NCBI GenBank assembly: GCA_021801945.1
Contig: JAKABE010000144.1
Coordinates: forward strand, 1 to 7,672
Direction of reading: 5' to 3'
Origin: Acidobacteriota bacterium
Lineage (GTDB): Bacteria; Acidobacteriota; Terriglobia; Terriglobales; Acidobacteriaceae
Length of the DNA: 7,672 nucleotides
The stretch's first letter is position 1. The number at the start of each line of letters is the position of its first letter. The translations under genes and the position numbers were made by a program. Positions 1 through 6,228 of the stretch are shown here, piece after piece. The notes beneath the pieces were generated by a model, which was given only the letters and a program-made list of their open reading frames with translations, had not been told where the DNA came from and made no database searches.

Positions 1-303
1 CCACTGAACATTGCCGGAGAAGGCGCGCGCCTGGTGGTGCAGATGATTGAATTCCCGCCTGGAGGGCCAGCCATTGCGATGGAATCCTATCGCGAGGCCA
101 ATGGCTTGGTTTATGTGCTCGAAGGGCGTCTGAGGCTGGACGCAGGAGGGGAGCGCGAGGTGCTGGAAACCGGCGATTGCGCCTATATGGACAGCGAGAT
201 GCCGCTGGCGTGGAGCGCGGCGGGTAAGCACCGCTGCCGGGTGCTGGCGGTGCTGCCGGGCAACGCGCCCACGGGCCGCGAACGAGCACACCGGGCATCC
301 TGA
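1..303 (+). CDS. Cupin-domain protein, C-terminal part (5' end outside window)
   Basis: The frame is open from base 1 to a TGA at 301-303, giving 100 visible residues; the true start lies upstream. The segment LVYVLEGRLRL followed by GDCAYMDSEMPLAW has the alternating hydrophobic and glycine pattern of a small beta-barrel cupin (Cupin_2), with the typical 'YVLEG.l.l..gg....l..GD..y......p....' spacing. This layout is common as the ligand-sensing C-terminal domain of HTH-cupin (XRE-type) regulators, and also as a free-standing cupin; the missing N-terminus prevents a choice. The usual metal ligands are absent: the HxH of motif 1 is replaced by a stretch around AMESYRE, and the motif 2 histidine position by LAW. 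A metal-dependent enzyme is therefore unlikely and a binding or regulatory role more likely (inference). The tail after the barrel (GNAPTGRERAHRAS) looks disordered. The gene converges on the RIC gene. Confidence 0.75.
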   Translation, partial: PLNIAGEGARLVVQMIEFPPGGPAIAMESYREANGLVYVLEGRLRLDAGGEREVLETGDCAYMDSEMPLAWSAAGKHRCRVLAVLPGNAPTGRERAHRAS

Positions 304-325
304 GTTTGCGCGCGCGATCCACTGG

Positions 326-352
326 AAAATGCCCGGTCAGGAATCAGCGGGC
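326..352 (-). terminator. Possible intrinsic terminator of the RIC gene
   Basis: Reading the minus strand, about 10 nt after the RIC stop codon, GCCCG (348-352) and CGGGC (331-335) form a 5-bp GC stem around a 12-nt loop, followed directly by ATTTT. The short stem and long loop make it weak. It lies between the two convergent genes. Confidence 0.3.
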
Positions 353-361
353 CCGTCATGG

Positions 362-1087
362 TTACCGAACAGCCGGCATTTCCTTCTCCAATTCCATTGC
401 GGCTGGAAAGAGCACGTTGTTTTCAAGATGTACATGCCGGTGCAGGTCCTGCTCGAAGGCATCGAGGCCATGATAGAGGCCGACGAACGTGGGGCAGGCA
501 TCGGCGGGCGGTGTGTAGTCCCCGGCTGCCGAGCGCATCTCCTCCATTAACGTCCCGGCCTCCGCGTGCTCGTGCATCATGGCTTGAATGGGAAATTGGA
601 CAGAGCCAAAGCAGGCGTTGGGAGCGGAGGCGTTTTCACTGTGGCTCCGTTCTAGGCCGATGATGTAGGGAAACAAAATCTGCTCTTCCTTGTTCAGGTG
701 TAAGAGAAGTTCTTCGGCAAGTTGGCGCAGGTGGCCATCGATGAAGATGGTTTCGGGATGGGCCTTTCCGTGCTTGGCCGCTACCCGCTCGGACATGGCT
801 TGCAGCCGAGGCAACTCGTTGCGGATATATGCGTGATGGGTCTGAACAATATGCTGGATCAGATCTGTGGGCGCGGCCAGGGCCAGGTCAGGCTCGCCGC
901 CATAATTGTTGTCGGCTTTGGCAAGCGCATCCAGCAGCGCCTCCACGGCGATCCCTTTCTCAGCGCAAACCTCTGCCAGAGGCCGGTTACCCCCGCAACA
1001 ATAATCCAGATGGAGCTGCTCAAACAGGCGTATGGTGGCGGGGTTCTCCAGAGCGATCGTGCGGAGCGTGGACGTGGAAGCGATCAT
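362..1087 (-). CDS. Iron-sulfur cluster repair di-iron protein (ScdA/YtfE/RIC family)
   Basis: The 241-residue product matches the family's usual length (about 220-250). Residues 8-46 form the ScdA N-terminal domain, with the diagnostic LDYCCGGNRPL; Cys30-Cys31 are the conserved pair. Residues 75-235 form the hemerythrin-like four-helix domain. Candidate di-iron ligands are His84 or His85, His130 with Glu134 (HxxxE), His172 or His174, and His218 with Glu222 in HRHVHLENNVLFP, which reproduces the spacing known for E. coli YtfE. Family members are cytoplasmic and restore Fe-S clusters damaged by nitric oxide or peroxide; that function is established for the family and inferred here. The start at 1087 is chosen because AGGAGG lies 8 nt upstream and the ScdA domain starts right after it. 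The frame stays open to 1318, but that extension overlaps the divergent transporter and lacks similarity. It is divergent from the MFS gene. No clear FNR or NsrR site was seen. Confidence 0.93.
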   Translation of the reverse strand: MIASTSTLRTIALENPATIRLFEQLHLDYCCGGNRPLAEVCAEKGIAVEALLDALAKADNNYGGEPDLALAAPTDLIQHIVQTHHAYIRNELPRLQAMSERVAAKHGKAHPETIFIDGHLRQLAEELLLHLNKEEQILFPYIIGLERSHSENASAPNACFGSVQFPIQAMMHEHAEAGTLMEEMRSAAGDYTPPADACPTFVGLYHGLDAFEQDLHRHVHLENNVLFPAAMELEKEMPAVR

Positions 1088-1136
1088 GGTGAAATCCTCC
1101 TGATGGTTCGAGGGTAGGGAATCGATTTGCATGAGG

Positions 1137-1154
1137 CAGCGACTTTCGTCACTG
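1137..1154. repeat. Imperfect palindrome upstream of the RIC gene, possible operator
   Basis: CAGCGAC-TTTC-GTCACTG is a 7+4+7 inverted repeat with one mismatched position. It lies about 50 bp upstream of the RIC start codon, within the intergenic region shared with the transporter. The size and position suit a dimeric regulator, but it matches no operator I recognise. Confidence 0.3.
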
Positions 1155-1252
1155 TGGGGCAAAAAGCCGGCGACAATCGCTCTCCAGTCCCCAGTCAGAT
1201 GAGGGCATAATTGATGGCCAAGGACTTGGGTCCGGAGATTCTGCCTCCCGAT

Positions 1253-1281
1253 TTGCCGGTCCCACGGCTGGTCTGTAGTAT
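1253..1281 (+). promoter_or_regulatory. Candidate sigma-70-type promoter for the MFS transporter
   Basis: TTGCCG (1253-1258) and TAGTAT (1276-1281) match the -35 and -10 consensus at four of six positions each, with an ideal 17-bp spacer. Transcription would begin near 1288, about 20 nt before the transporter's ATG. No other pair of this quality was found in the 220-bp intergenic region. Confidence 0.4.
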
Positions 1282-1307
1282 GGTTCCCAGTCCGGAAACG
1301 CCAAAGC

Positions 1308-2642
1308 ATGCGTCCCAACTCAAAACTGATTCAGGCGACATTCACAGGCGCCCTCGGCGGGCTGATCTTCGGATTCGATATTGCGGTAGTGGCCGGCATC
1401 ATTGATTCGGTGGTACGGGCATTTGCGCTGGGCAGCCGCGGCCAGGGCTTTACAGTTGCCATCGGCCCCATCGGCACCGTGGTCGGTTGCTTCGTGGGCG
1501 GGGTCATCGGGCAAAGGCTGGGCGCGCGTGACGGGCTGCGTTATGCTGCCGTTCTTTACTTTGTGGTAGCATGGGCCGCCGCGCTTTCCGTCAGTTGGCC
1601 CATGCTGCTCGCGGCGCGCTTGTTGAGCGGAATCGGGCTGGGTTCGGCGTCGGTGCTGGGGCCTGTCTACATCGCAGAGCTTTCTCCCGCCAAGTGGCGC
1701 GGGCGTCTGGTGGGCGCCTTTCAAATCAACGTGGTGAGCGGGATTCTGCTCGGCTACACCTCAGACTATCTGGTTCGGCTCGCCCATCTGGGCGCAATCG
1801 AATGGCGCGTGATGGTAGCGGTTGCTTCGGCGCCGGCGCTCCTGCTTTTTGTTTTCTTGTTCCGTATTCCGCACTCGCCACGCTGGCTGGCTTCGCGCCA
1901 CCAGACCAGGGAAGCGCTGGCGGTGCTCATCGAGATGGGCGCTGCCGACCCTCAGGCGGAACTGTCCGAAATCCAGTCGGCCCTGCAAGCAGAGAACGCC
2001 GCCGCGCACGAGCCCATTTTGCAGTGGAAGTACCGCTATCCGCTCTTCTTGGCCATCACCATCGGAGCTTTCAATCAATTGAGCGGCATCAACGCCATCT
2101 TCTATTACATTCATGACATCTTTGCCGCCGCCGGATTCAGCCAACTCTCCGGTGACTTGGAGGCGGTTGTGATCGGAGCCGCCAATTTGCTCTTCACTTT
2201 GGTTGGCATGGCCGTGATCGACCACTTTGGCCGCAAGAGCCTGCTGCTGGTGGGCGCTGTGGGCACGTCGGCCTGCCTGGCCGGCGTGGCATGGATCTTC
2301 CATACCCACAGCCATCAATCTGCCTTGCTGGGCCTGTTGGTGACCTTTGTCGCCTTTTTCTCGGTGTCGCAGGGCGCGGTCATCTGGGTTTACATCAGCG
2401 AGATCTTTCCTACCCCCGTTCGCTCCAAAGGCCAGGGTGTGGGCAGCGCGAGTCACTGGACCACCAATACGATCATCTCTTTTGTCTTTCCAATCCTGGC
2501 GCTCAAGTTAGGACAGGGCACGCCCTTTGCCTTTTTTGCTGCTGCGACGCTTTTGCAGTTGATGGTGGTCGCCCTCATCTATCCGGAAACCAAGGGGCAC
2601 ACGCTGGAAGATCTGCAGCAGAGATTGCTGCCCGCGGAATGA
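1308..2642 (+). CDS. MFS transporter, sugar porter family
   Basis: The 444-residue membrane protein has about twelve hydrophobic segments: six between residues 12 and 186, a cytoplasmic loop at about 187-243, and six between 244 and 424. Sugar-porter signatures appear in order: GGLIFGFD in TM1 (17-24), PVYIAELSPAKWRGRL (119-134), PHSPRWL (188-194), QLSGINAIFYY in TM7 (257-267), DHFGRKSLLL (305-313), EIFPTPVRSKGQG (365-377) and PETKGHTLE (426-434). Family members are proton- or gradient-coupled transporters of sugars or polyols in the inner membrane. QLS in TM7 is seen in glucose/xylose-type carriers, but the substrate cannot be read from sequence. The ATG is preceded only by a weak GGAAA about 9 nt upstream; it places TM1 normally. 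The TIM-barrel sugar isomerase follows on the same strand after about 180 bp, which suggests linked sugar use. Confidence 0.93.
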   Translation: MRPNSKLIQATFTGALGGLIFGFDIAVVAGIIDSVVRAFALGSRGQGFTVAIGPIGTVVGCFVGGVIGQRLGARDGLRYAAVLYFVVAWAAALSVSWPMLLAARLLSGIGLGSASVLGPVYIAELSPAKWRGRLVGAFQINVVSGILLGYTSDYLVRLAHLGAIEWRVMVAVASAPALLLFVFLFRIPHSPRWLASRHQTREALAVLIEMGAADPQAELSEIQSALQAENAAAHEPILQWKYRYPLFLAITIGAFNQLSGINAIFYYIHDIFAAAGFSQLSGDLEAVVIGAANLLFTLVGMAVIDHFGRKSLLLVGAVGTSACLAGVAWIFHTHSHQSALLGLLVTFVAFFSVSQGAVIWVYISEIFPTPVRSKGQGVGSASHWTTNTIISFVFPILALKLGQGTPFAFFAAATLLQLMVVALIYPETKGHTLEDLQQRLLPAE

Positions 2643-2764
2643 GCGATTTCACTGCTGCGGGACGGCTACGGATTGTTCGCTCAATCCCCAGCCTCAGGGG
2701 CATCTATGCGAAGGGATGCGCATTGTTGCGCGGCGGGCGACAAGACACCCGGCAAAAATGTGAC

Positions 2765-2787
2765 AATGTCAGTAGCGCCATGACATT
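2765..2787. repeat. Perfect inverted repeat before the TIM-barrel gene, possible operator
   Basis: AATGTCA (2765-2771) and TGACATT (2781-2787) form a perfect 7-bp inverted repeat with a 9-bp centre, 35 bp before the proposed start of the downstream gene. An overlapping TGACAATGTCA (2761-2771) is itself nearly palindromic. No T-run follows, so an operator is more likely than a terminator. The rest of the gap 2643-2821 holds a small GCGCA-TTGT-TGCGC hairpin (2718-2731) and no clear promoter. Confidence 0.35.
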
Positions 2788-2821
2788 TCAGAACCTATAG
2801 GGCGTGAGGCAACACTTGGCT

Positions 2822-3643
2822 ATGCTGCGGGTCCTGTCAACTCATCTTTTCCTGAATCATCGCCTTCACCCCGGCTTGCTGGAACTTGCCGGCCACTCGG
2901 GCGCACAGGCGGTGGAAATCTTTGCCGCCCGTCAGCACTTCGACTACACCTGCCGCGAGCACATTGTCGAGCTGGCGGAGTGGTTTCGTTCCAACCCGCT
3001 GGAGGCATTTTCAATGCATGCCCCGCTCTTCCCCGACCGCGAGATGGGCCGCGCCGGCGCGCCGGCGGTGAACCTGTTACACCCCGAGAAATCCCGCCGG
3101 GTGAATGCAATGGACGAGATCAAGCGCGCTCTGGAAGCCGCCGAACAAATCCCGCTGCAAAACCTCGTTGTGCACTTGGGCGAACAGGCGGACACGTGGT
3201 CTCCGCGCACCATCGAGAATGCGCTTACCGCTCTCGAACACCTCGGCGTCTTTGCCCGGCCCCTGGGAGTCAAGCTTCTGGTGGAGAACCTGCTGAGCGA
3301 GCCCACCACTCCCGAGCACCTGATGCTCATCCTGGCGATGGGCCACCTGGACAACGTAGGCGTCTGCCTGGACCTGGGGCATGCACACATTACGGTTGGT
3401 GTGGCCGCGGCGATCGCCACCCTGAGCAGCCGCATCGTCTCCGTCCACGTTCACGATAACTACGGCGTCAAGGACGAGCACCTGTGGCCCGGCGCGGGCT
3501 CCATTGATTGGGCTGCCACGGCCCCTGCGCTCCAGGCGCTCGCGGTTCCTCCGGCCACCGTCCTCGAGATCAACTACAGCCTTTACGAACCGCCCTCCGC
3601 GATCCCCGCGCAGGTCGAGCAGGCTTTTGCGCGCTTGGCGTGA
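2822..3643 (+). CDS. Sugar phosphate isomerase/epimerase-like TIM-barrel protein (AP endonuclease 2 fold)
   Basis: The product has 273 residues, normal for single-domain members of this superfamily, which includes xylose isomerase-like, hydroxypyruvate isomerase and myo-inositol pathway enzymes. Successive barrel strands end in polar residues typical of the metal site: VEIFA (31-35), HAPLF (66-70), LVVHLG (115-120), LLVEN (152-156, Glu155), VCLDLGHAH (181-189, Asp184 and His187), VSVHVHDN (206-213, His211) and VLEI (247-250, Glu249). The E...D..H...H...E series supports a divalent-metal enzyme acting on a sugar or sugar derivative in the cytoplasm. The exact reaction is unknown. I prefer the ATG at 2822, which starts just before the first strand and has GAGG 12 nt upstream; a GTG at 2804 would add six residues but has no well-placed ribosome binding site. 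It probably cooperates with the upstream sugar transporter (inference from position). Its end lies 17 bp from the convergent amidase end. Confidence 0.87.
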   Translation: MLRVLSTHLFLNHRLHPGLLELAGHSGAQAVEIFAARQHFDYTCREHIVELAEWFRSNPLEAFSMHAPLFPDREMGRAGAPAVNLLHPEKSRRVNAMDEIKRALEAAEQIPLQNLVVHLGEQADTWSPRTIENALTALEHLGVFARPLGVKLLVENLLSEPTTPEHLMLILAMGHLDNVGVCLDLGHAHITVGVAAAIATLSSRIVSVHVHDNYGVKDEHLWPGAGSIDWAATAPALQALAVPPATVLEINYSLYEPPSAIPAQVEQAFARLA

Positions 3644-3660
3644 GATTCAGCGGCGCTCCT

Positions 3661-5190
3661 TCAACTCTTGCTCCGTAGGGGTTGTACTCCCAATGCGATA
3701 GCGGGCCGCGTCTGCCCATAGCCGGTCACCTCTTCAAAGGCGTGTGCGAGTTGGAGAACGCTGAAGTCCTGCTTGTCACGGCCTACGATCTGGAGGCCCA
3801 CGGGCAGTCCTTCTGGCGTGAACCCGGCGGGCACAGAAACCGCTGGATTGCCTGTGGCTGAGATGTACCAGCAGGATTTCATCCAGTCAATGTAGTTTGT
3901 GAATCGAACGCCCTCGATCTCCGCGGGATAGGGGATGGAAAGATCGAACGGCGGCGTTTGTACGGTGGGCAGAATGAAGTATTCGTAGCGCGCAATAAAT
4001 TCCTGGAACCGCCGCCAGAGTTGCGTGTGCGCGGCCTCGGCGCGCGCAAGGTCGGCGCCGGTGAGCCGCAGGCCACGCTCGATCTCCTCGCGCAACGTGT
4101 CCTTGAAGGTGTTAGGGTGTTGGGCATAGAGCGCGCTATGCCTGGTGGCCGCTACCCATGCGCGCAGGATACGGAAGGAGATTTCAGCGGGGGAAAAATC
4201 CGGTTCATCCTGCTCCACGATACAACCCAGCGCGGCGAACGTGGCGCGATGCCGATCGACCACCGTGCGCATCCGCGCATCGAAAGGCACGCCGCCGAGG
4301 TCACCGAACCAGGCAATCCGCACGCCTTTGAAGCTGCGTTCCAGGGGACGGGCGAAAAGTTCTCCCTGTTCGTTGAGCGCGAGCGGATCGCGTGCATCGG
4401 GCCCGGCGATCGCGCTCAGGCCGAGGGCCAGGTCTTCCGCGGAGCGAGCCATGCAGCCTGAGACGTTGAGCGTGGACCATGCCAGCGGTGCTTTGGGATC
4501 GGGCACGCGGCCGATCGAGGGCCTGAAACCGACCACGTTGCAGAAAGCCGCGGGATTGCGCAGTGATCCGCCGACATCGGTGCCGGTGGCGAGCGGAGCC
4601 ATGCCGCAGGCCAACGCGACGGCCGAGCCGCCGGACGATCCGCCGCAGGTCTTGGTTAAGTCGTAGGGGTTGCGGGTAGCCCCGAAGAGGGTGTTAAACG
4701 TCTGCGACCCGGCCCCGAATTCGGGCGTGTTTGTCTTGCCAATCACGATAGCGCCTGCGCGCTGCATTCGCTCCACGAGGAGATCGTTTTCGGCGGGCAG
4801 GTAATCCCGGAAGAGCGGCGATCCGAAGGTGGTACGGATGCTGCGCGTCTCAAGCAGGTCTTTGTGCGCAACGGGCAACCCATGGAGCGGCCCCAGCGTT
4901 TCGTTGCGTGCCTGCATCTCGTCGGCGCGAGCGGCGGCTTCGACCGCCATCTCCAACGCCAGGGTCACAACGGCGTTGACTTTGGGATTCACGCGGTCAA
5001 TCTGCGTGATGTGCGCGGCCAGCGCCTCGCGCGCTGACAGCTCTTTGTCGCGGATGAGTTGAGCCATCCGCACGGCGCTGGTGAAACAAAGCGGCGTAGC
5101 CTCGGACCCGGAGTGCCGAGCGGAAGGAGCACAAGAGTTCGGTGCGGCATCCGCGCAGGCCTCACGCAGGCTGGATGGCTCGTTGACCAT
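3661..5190 (-). CDS. Amidase signature family hydrolase
   Basis: The 509-residue protein has the usual length for this family, which hydrolyses carboxamides through a Ser-cisSer-Lys triad. All three residues are visible with the classical spacing: Lys110 in LPVAHKDL, Ser185 in the loop GGSSGGSAVAL, and the nucleophile Ser209 in GTDVGGSLRNPA. The distances 75 and 24 equal those of fatty acid amide hydrolase. The C-terminal GNPAVSVPAGFTPEGLPVGL (20 residues) is also typical. No GatB or GatC lies nearby, so it is more likely a free amidase than the GatA subunit; the substrate is unknown. The start at 5190 has AGGA 8 nt upstream. The frame continues upstream, but that would run into the CBS gene. 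The first 30 residues are rich in Ser, Ala and Cys, match no family element and lack a signal-peptide core, so the enzyme is probably cytoplasmic. It lies 47 bp downstream of the CBS gene on the same strand, probably cotranscribed with it. Confidence 0.93.
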   Translation of the reverse strand: MVNEPSSLREACADAAPNSCAPSARHSGSEATPLCFTSAVRMAQLIRDKELSAREALAAHITQIDRVNPKVNAVVTLALEMAVEAAARADEMQARNETLGPLHGLPVAHKDLLETRSIRTTFGSPLFRDYLPAENDLLVERMQRAGAIVIGKTNTPEFGAGSQTFNTLFGATRNPYDLTKTCGGSSGGSAVALACGMAPLATGTDVGGSLRNPAAFCNVVGFRPSIGRVPDPKAPLAWSTLNVSGCMARSAEDLALGLSAIAGPDARDPLALNEQGELFARPLERSFKGVRIAWFGDLGGVPFDARMRTVVDRHRATFAALGCIVEQDEPDFSPAEISFRILRAWVAATRHSALYAQHPNTFKDTLREEIERGLRLTGADLARAEAAHTQLWRRFQEFIARYEYFILPTVQTPPFDLSIPYPAEIEGVRFTNYIDWMKSCWYISATGNPAVSVPAGFTPEGLPVGLQIVGRDKQDFSVLQLAHAFEEVTGYGQTRPAIALGVQPLRSKS

Positions 5191-5237
5191 ATGCGCGATC
5201 CTATCACCGAAGAACTGCCGCGGCAGCGCCGGCGCGG

Positions 5238-5690
5238 TCAGGCGGGATAGGTTCCCGTGATGTACCCCTCCAACGCCTGAATGGCATGCGCCTGACCGGA
5301 GATCACCCACTTTACCAGGTCGCCGATGGAGATCACGCCTACAACGGTGTCTCCCTCCAGCACGGGGAGATGGCGAACATGGTGTTCGGTCATCATCGAC
5401 ATGCACTCATCCACGGTGCGCTGAGGGGTGACAAAGACCACCGGGGAAGTCATGATCTGGTGGACCTTGGTTTCCTGCGAAGGGTGGCCCATCAAGATGC
5501 CTTTGCGCGCGTAGTCGCGCTCGGAGAGGATGCCCACCAGGCGTTGGCCGGAGAGAACTAGCAAAGCGCCCACGTCATGCTCGGCCATCCTTTGAATGGC
5601 CTCGTAGACCGATTGCTCGGGCGCGATGGACAGAATTCTGTTTTGGGTTTTGTTCTTCAGTACCAGTCCAATCGTGTCGGTAATCTTCAT
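5238..5690 (-). CDS. Two-CBS-domain protein
   Basis: The product has 150 residues and consists almost wholly of a CBS pair (Bateman module). CBS1 spans about residues 17-66, with [20 protein letters not shown] and the closing [14 protein letters not shown]2 spans about 78-130, with [20 protein letters not shown] and [10 protein letters not shown]. Asp59 and Asp124 occupy the position that commonly contacts the ribose of bound adenine nucleotides. Such stand-alone pairs sense AMP, ATP, SAM or c-di-AMP and regulate partner proteins; ligand and partner are unknown here. The ATG at 5690 is chosen because AGGAGG lies 5 nt upstream; an ATG at 5720 in the same frame has AGGA only 2 nt away and would add ten unrelated residues. 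The final [10 protein letters not shown] tail is typical of this subfamily. The gene is first in a probable two-gene unit with the amidase. Confidence 0.92.
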   Translation of the reverse strand: MKITDTIGLVLKNKTQNRILSIAPEQSVYEAIQRMAEHDVGALLVLSGQRLVGILSERDYARKGILMGHPSQETKVHQIMTSPVVFVTPQRTVDECMSMMTEHHVRHLPVLEGDTVVGVISIGDLVKWVISGQAHAIQALEGYITGTYPA

Positions 5691-5867
5691 CCGTTCCTCC
5701 TGGCATCTGGCGGCAGCCATATTCCTGGCTGGGCGATGCAGTGTGTAGCGTTATGGCACCAACCCTTGCCGGCCTGCCCGGGTCCGACCACCGGCATCCT
5801 CATGAGCGTTCCGTAGAAACCGCCAGGGATTGCTGGTTCACCCTCGGCGTCAAGCGACCTGCGGTCC

Positions 5868-5896
5868 AGTATCGGAACAATATAGCCCAATCTCAA
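5868..5896 (-). promoter_or_regulatory. Candidate promoter of the CBS-amidase pair
   Basis: On the minus strand, TTGAGA (5896-5891) and GATACT (5873-5868) are separated by exactly 17 bp, matching consensus at four or five and four of six positions. The surrounding 5870-5915 is the most A+T-rich part of the stretch. Transcription would start near 5861, leaving a leader of about 170 nt before the CBS start codon; that unusual length lowers confidence. Confidence 0.33.
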
Positions 5897-5966
5897 TAGA
5901 CAAGAAAAGTACGAATTGCGAGTAAGCCTATGCGCGGAAGGAAAAGGCAGCCGATCCGCGCGCCTG

Positions 5967-5997
5967 AGCCGGCGGGCAATGCGAGGCGCCGCCGGCT
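5967..5997. repeat. GC-rich perfect inverted repeat (hairpin)
   Basis: AGCCGGCGG (5967-5975) and CCGCCGGCT (5989-5997) form a perfect 9-bp stem with a 13-nt loop. Neither strand has an immediate T-run (on the minus strand TTTT occurs only about 20 nt later), so it is not a standard intrinsic terminator. It lies between the end of the envelope gene and the CBS promoter, where it could still slow or end read-through transcription. Confidence 0.5.
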
Positions 5998-6187
5998 GCA
6001 CCGGAATCATTGGCTGCGCTATTTGTGCGCCCGGTCTGCGTTGAGCGGCGCCTTTACGCTGGGCTGCCTTCCGCGCATCACAAAACGGCCAGGATCGATC
6101 GTCTAATCGTGCGCAATTTGGATGGGCAGCCGAAGGCTTGGGTGTTGAGCGCGAGGGCAGCGTAGCCAACTTCGCTGCCGGAGTTGA

Positions 6188-6228
6188 TGACTTCAAAAGT
6201 CAATTGGAAACCGGATTCTCTAGTTTCC
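6188..6228 (-). terminator. Weak hairpin pair at the end of the envelope-protein gene
   Basis: On the minus strand, GGAAAC (6228-6223) and GTTTCC (6211-6206) can pair around an 11-nt loop that contains the stop codon. A second hairpin, TGACTT-TTG-AAGTCA (6202-6188), follows after three bases. There is no long T-run after either stem. They may mark the 3' end of the transcript, but they are short stems and could be chance. Confidence 0.2.

Larger units (their letters stand above)
5721..6219. other. Gene-free stretch of about 500 bp
   Basis: No frame here shows family motifs or a good ribosome binding site. A 169-codon minus-strand frame (5687-6196) is Arg/Pro/Ala-rich low-complexity sequence and looks like a by-product of high G+C. 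The stretch holds the candidate promoter and a long leader for the CBS gene, the GC-rich hairpin at 5967-5997, and small inverted repeats next to the stop codon of the envelope gene. A 58-codon plus-strand frame (5930-6106) is discussed as a finding and not called as a gene. Confidence 0.6.

Noticed and set aside
722..1117. A 131-codon plus-strand frame opposite the RIC gene
   Set aside because: It is antisense to a confidently identified gene and has no motif; long antisense frames are expected in G+C-rich coding DNA.
1088..1318. N-terminal extension of the RIC gene to 1318
   Set aside because: The added 77 residues match nothing in the family, would overlap the divergent transporter start, and AGGAGG is ideally placed for the start at 1087.
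1761..2456. A 231-codon minus-strand frame opposite the MFS transporter
   Set aside because: Antisense to the sugar porter; composition is His/Arg/Gln-rich and unlike a folded protein family.
3644..3660. Bidirectional terminator between the convergent isomerase and amidase genes
   Set aside because: Only 17 bp separate the genes and no stem with a T-run is present.
3661..5190. Amidase as the GatA subunit of the tRNA amidotransferase
   Set aside because: The triad is shared by the whole family, no gatB or gatC is adjacent, and the GTDVGGSLRNPA motif is not specific to GatA.
5191..5406. N-terminal extension of the amidase to 5406
   Set aside because: It would overlap most of the C-terminal half of the well-supported CBS gene, and the added sequence is Arg/Gly-rich without similarity to amidases.
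5687..6196. A 169-codon minus-strand frame overlapping the start of the CBS gene
   Set aside because: The product is Arg/Pro/Ala-rich without motifs, has no good ribosome binding site, and occupies the position of the CBS promoter and leader.
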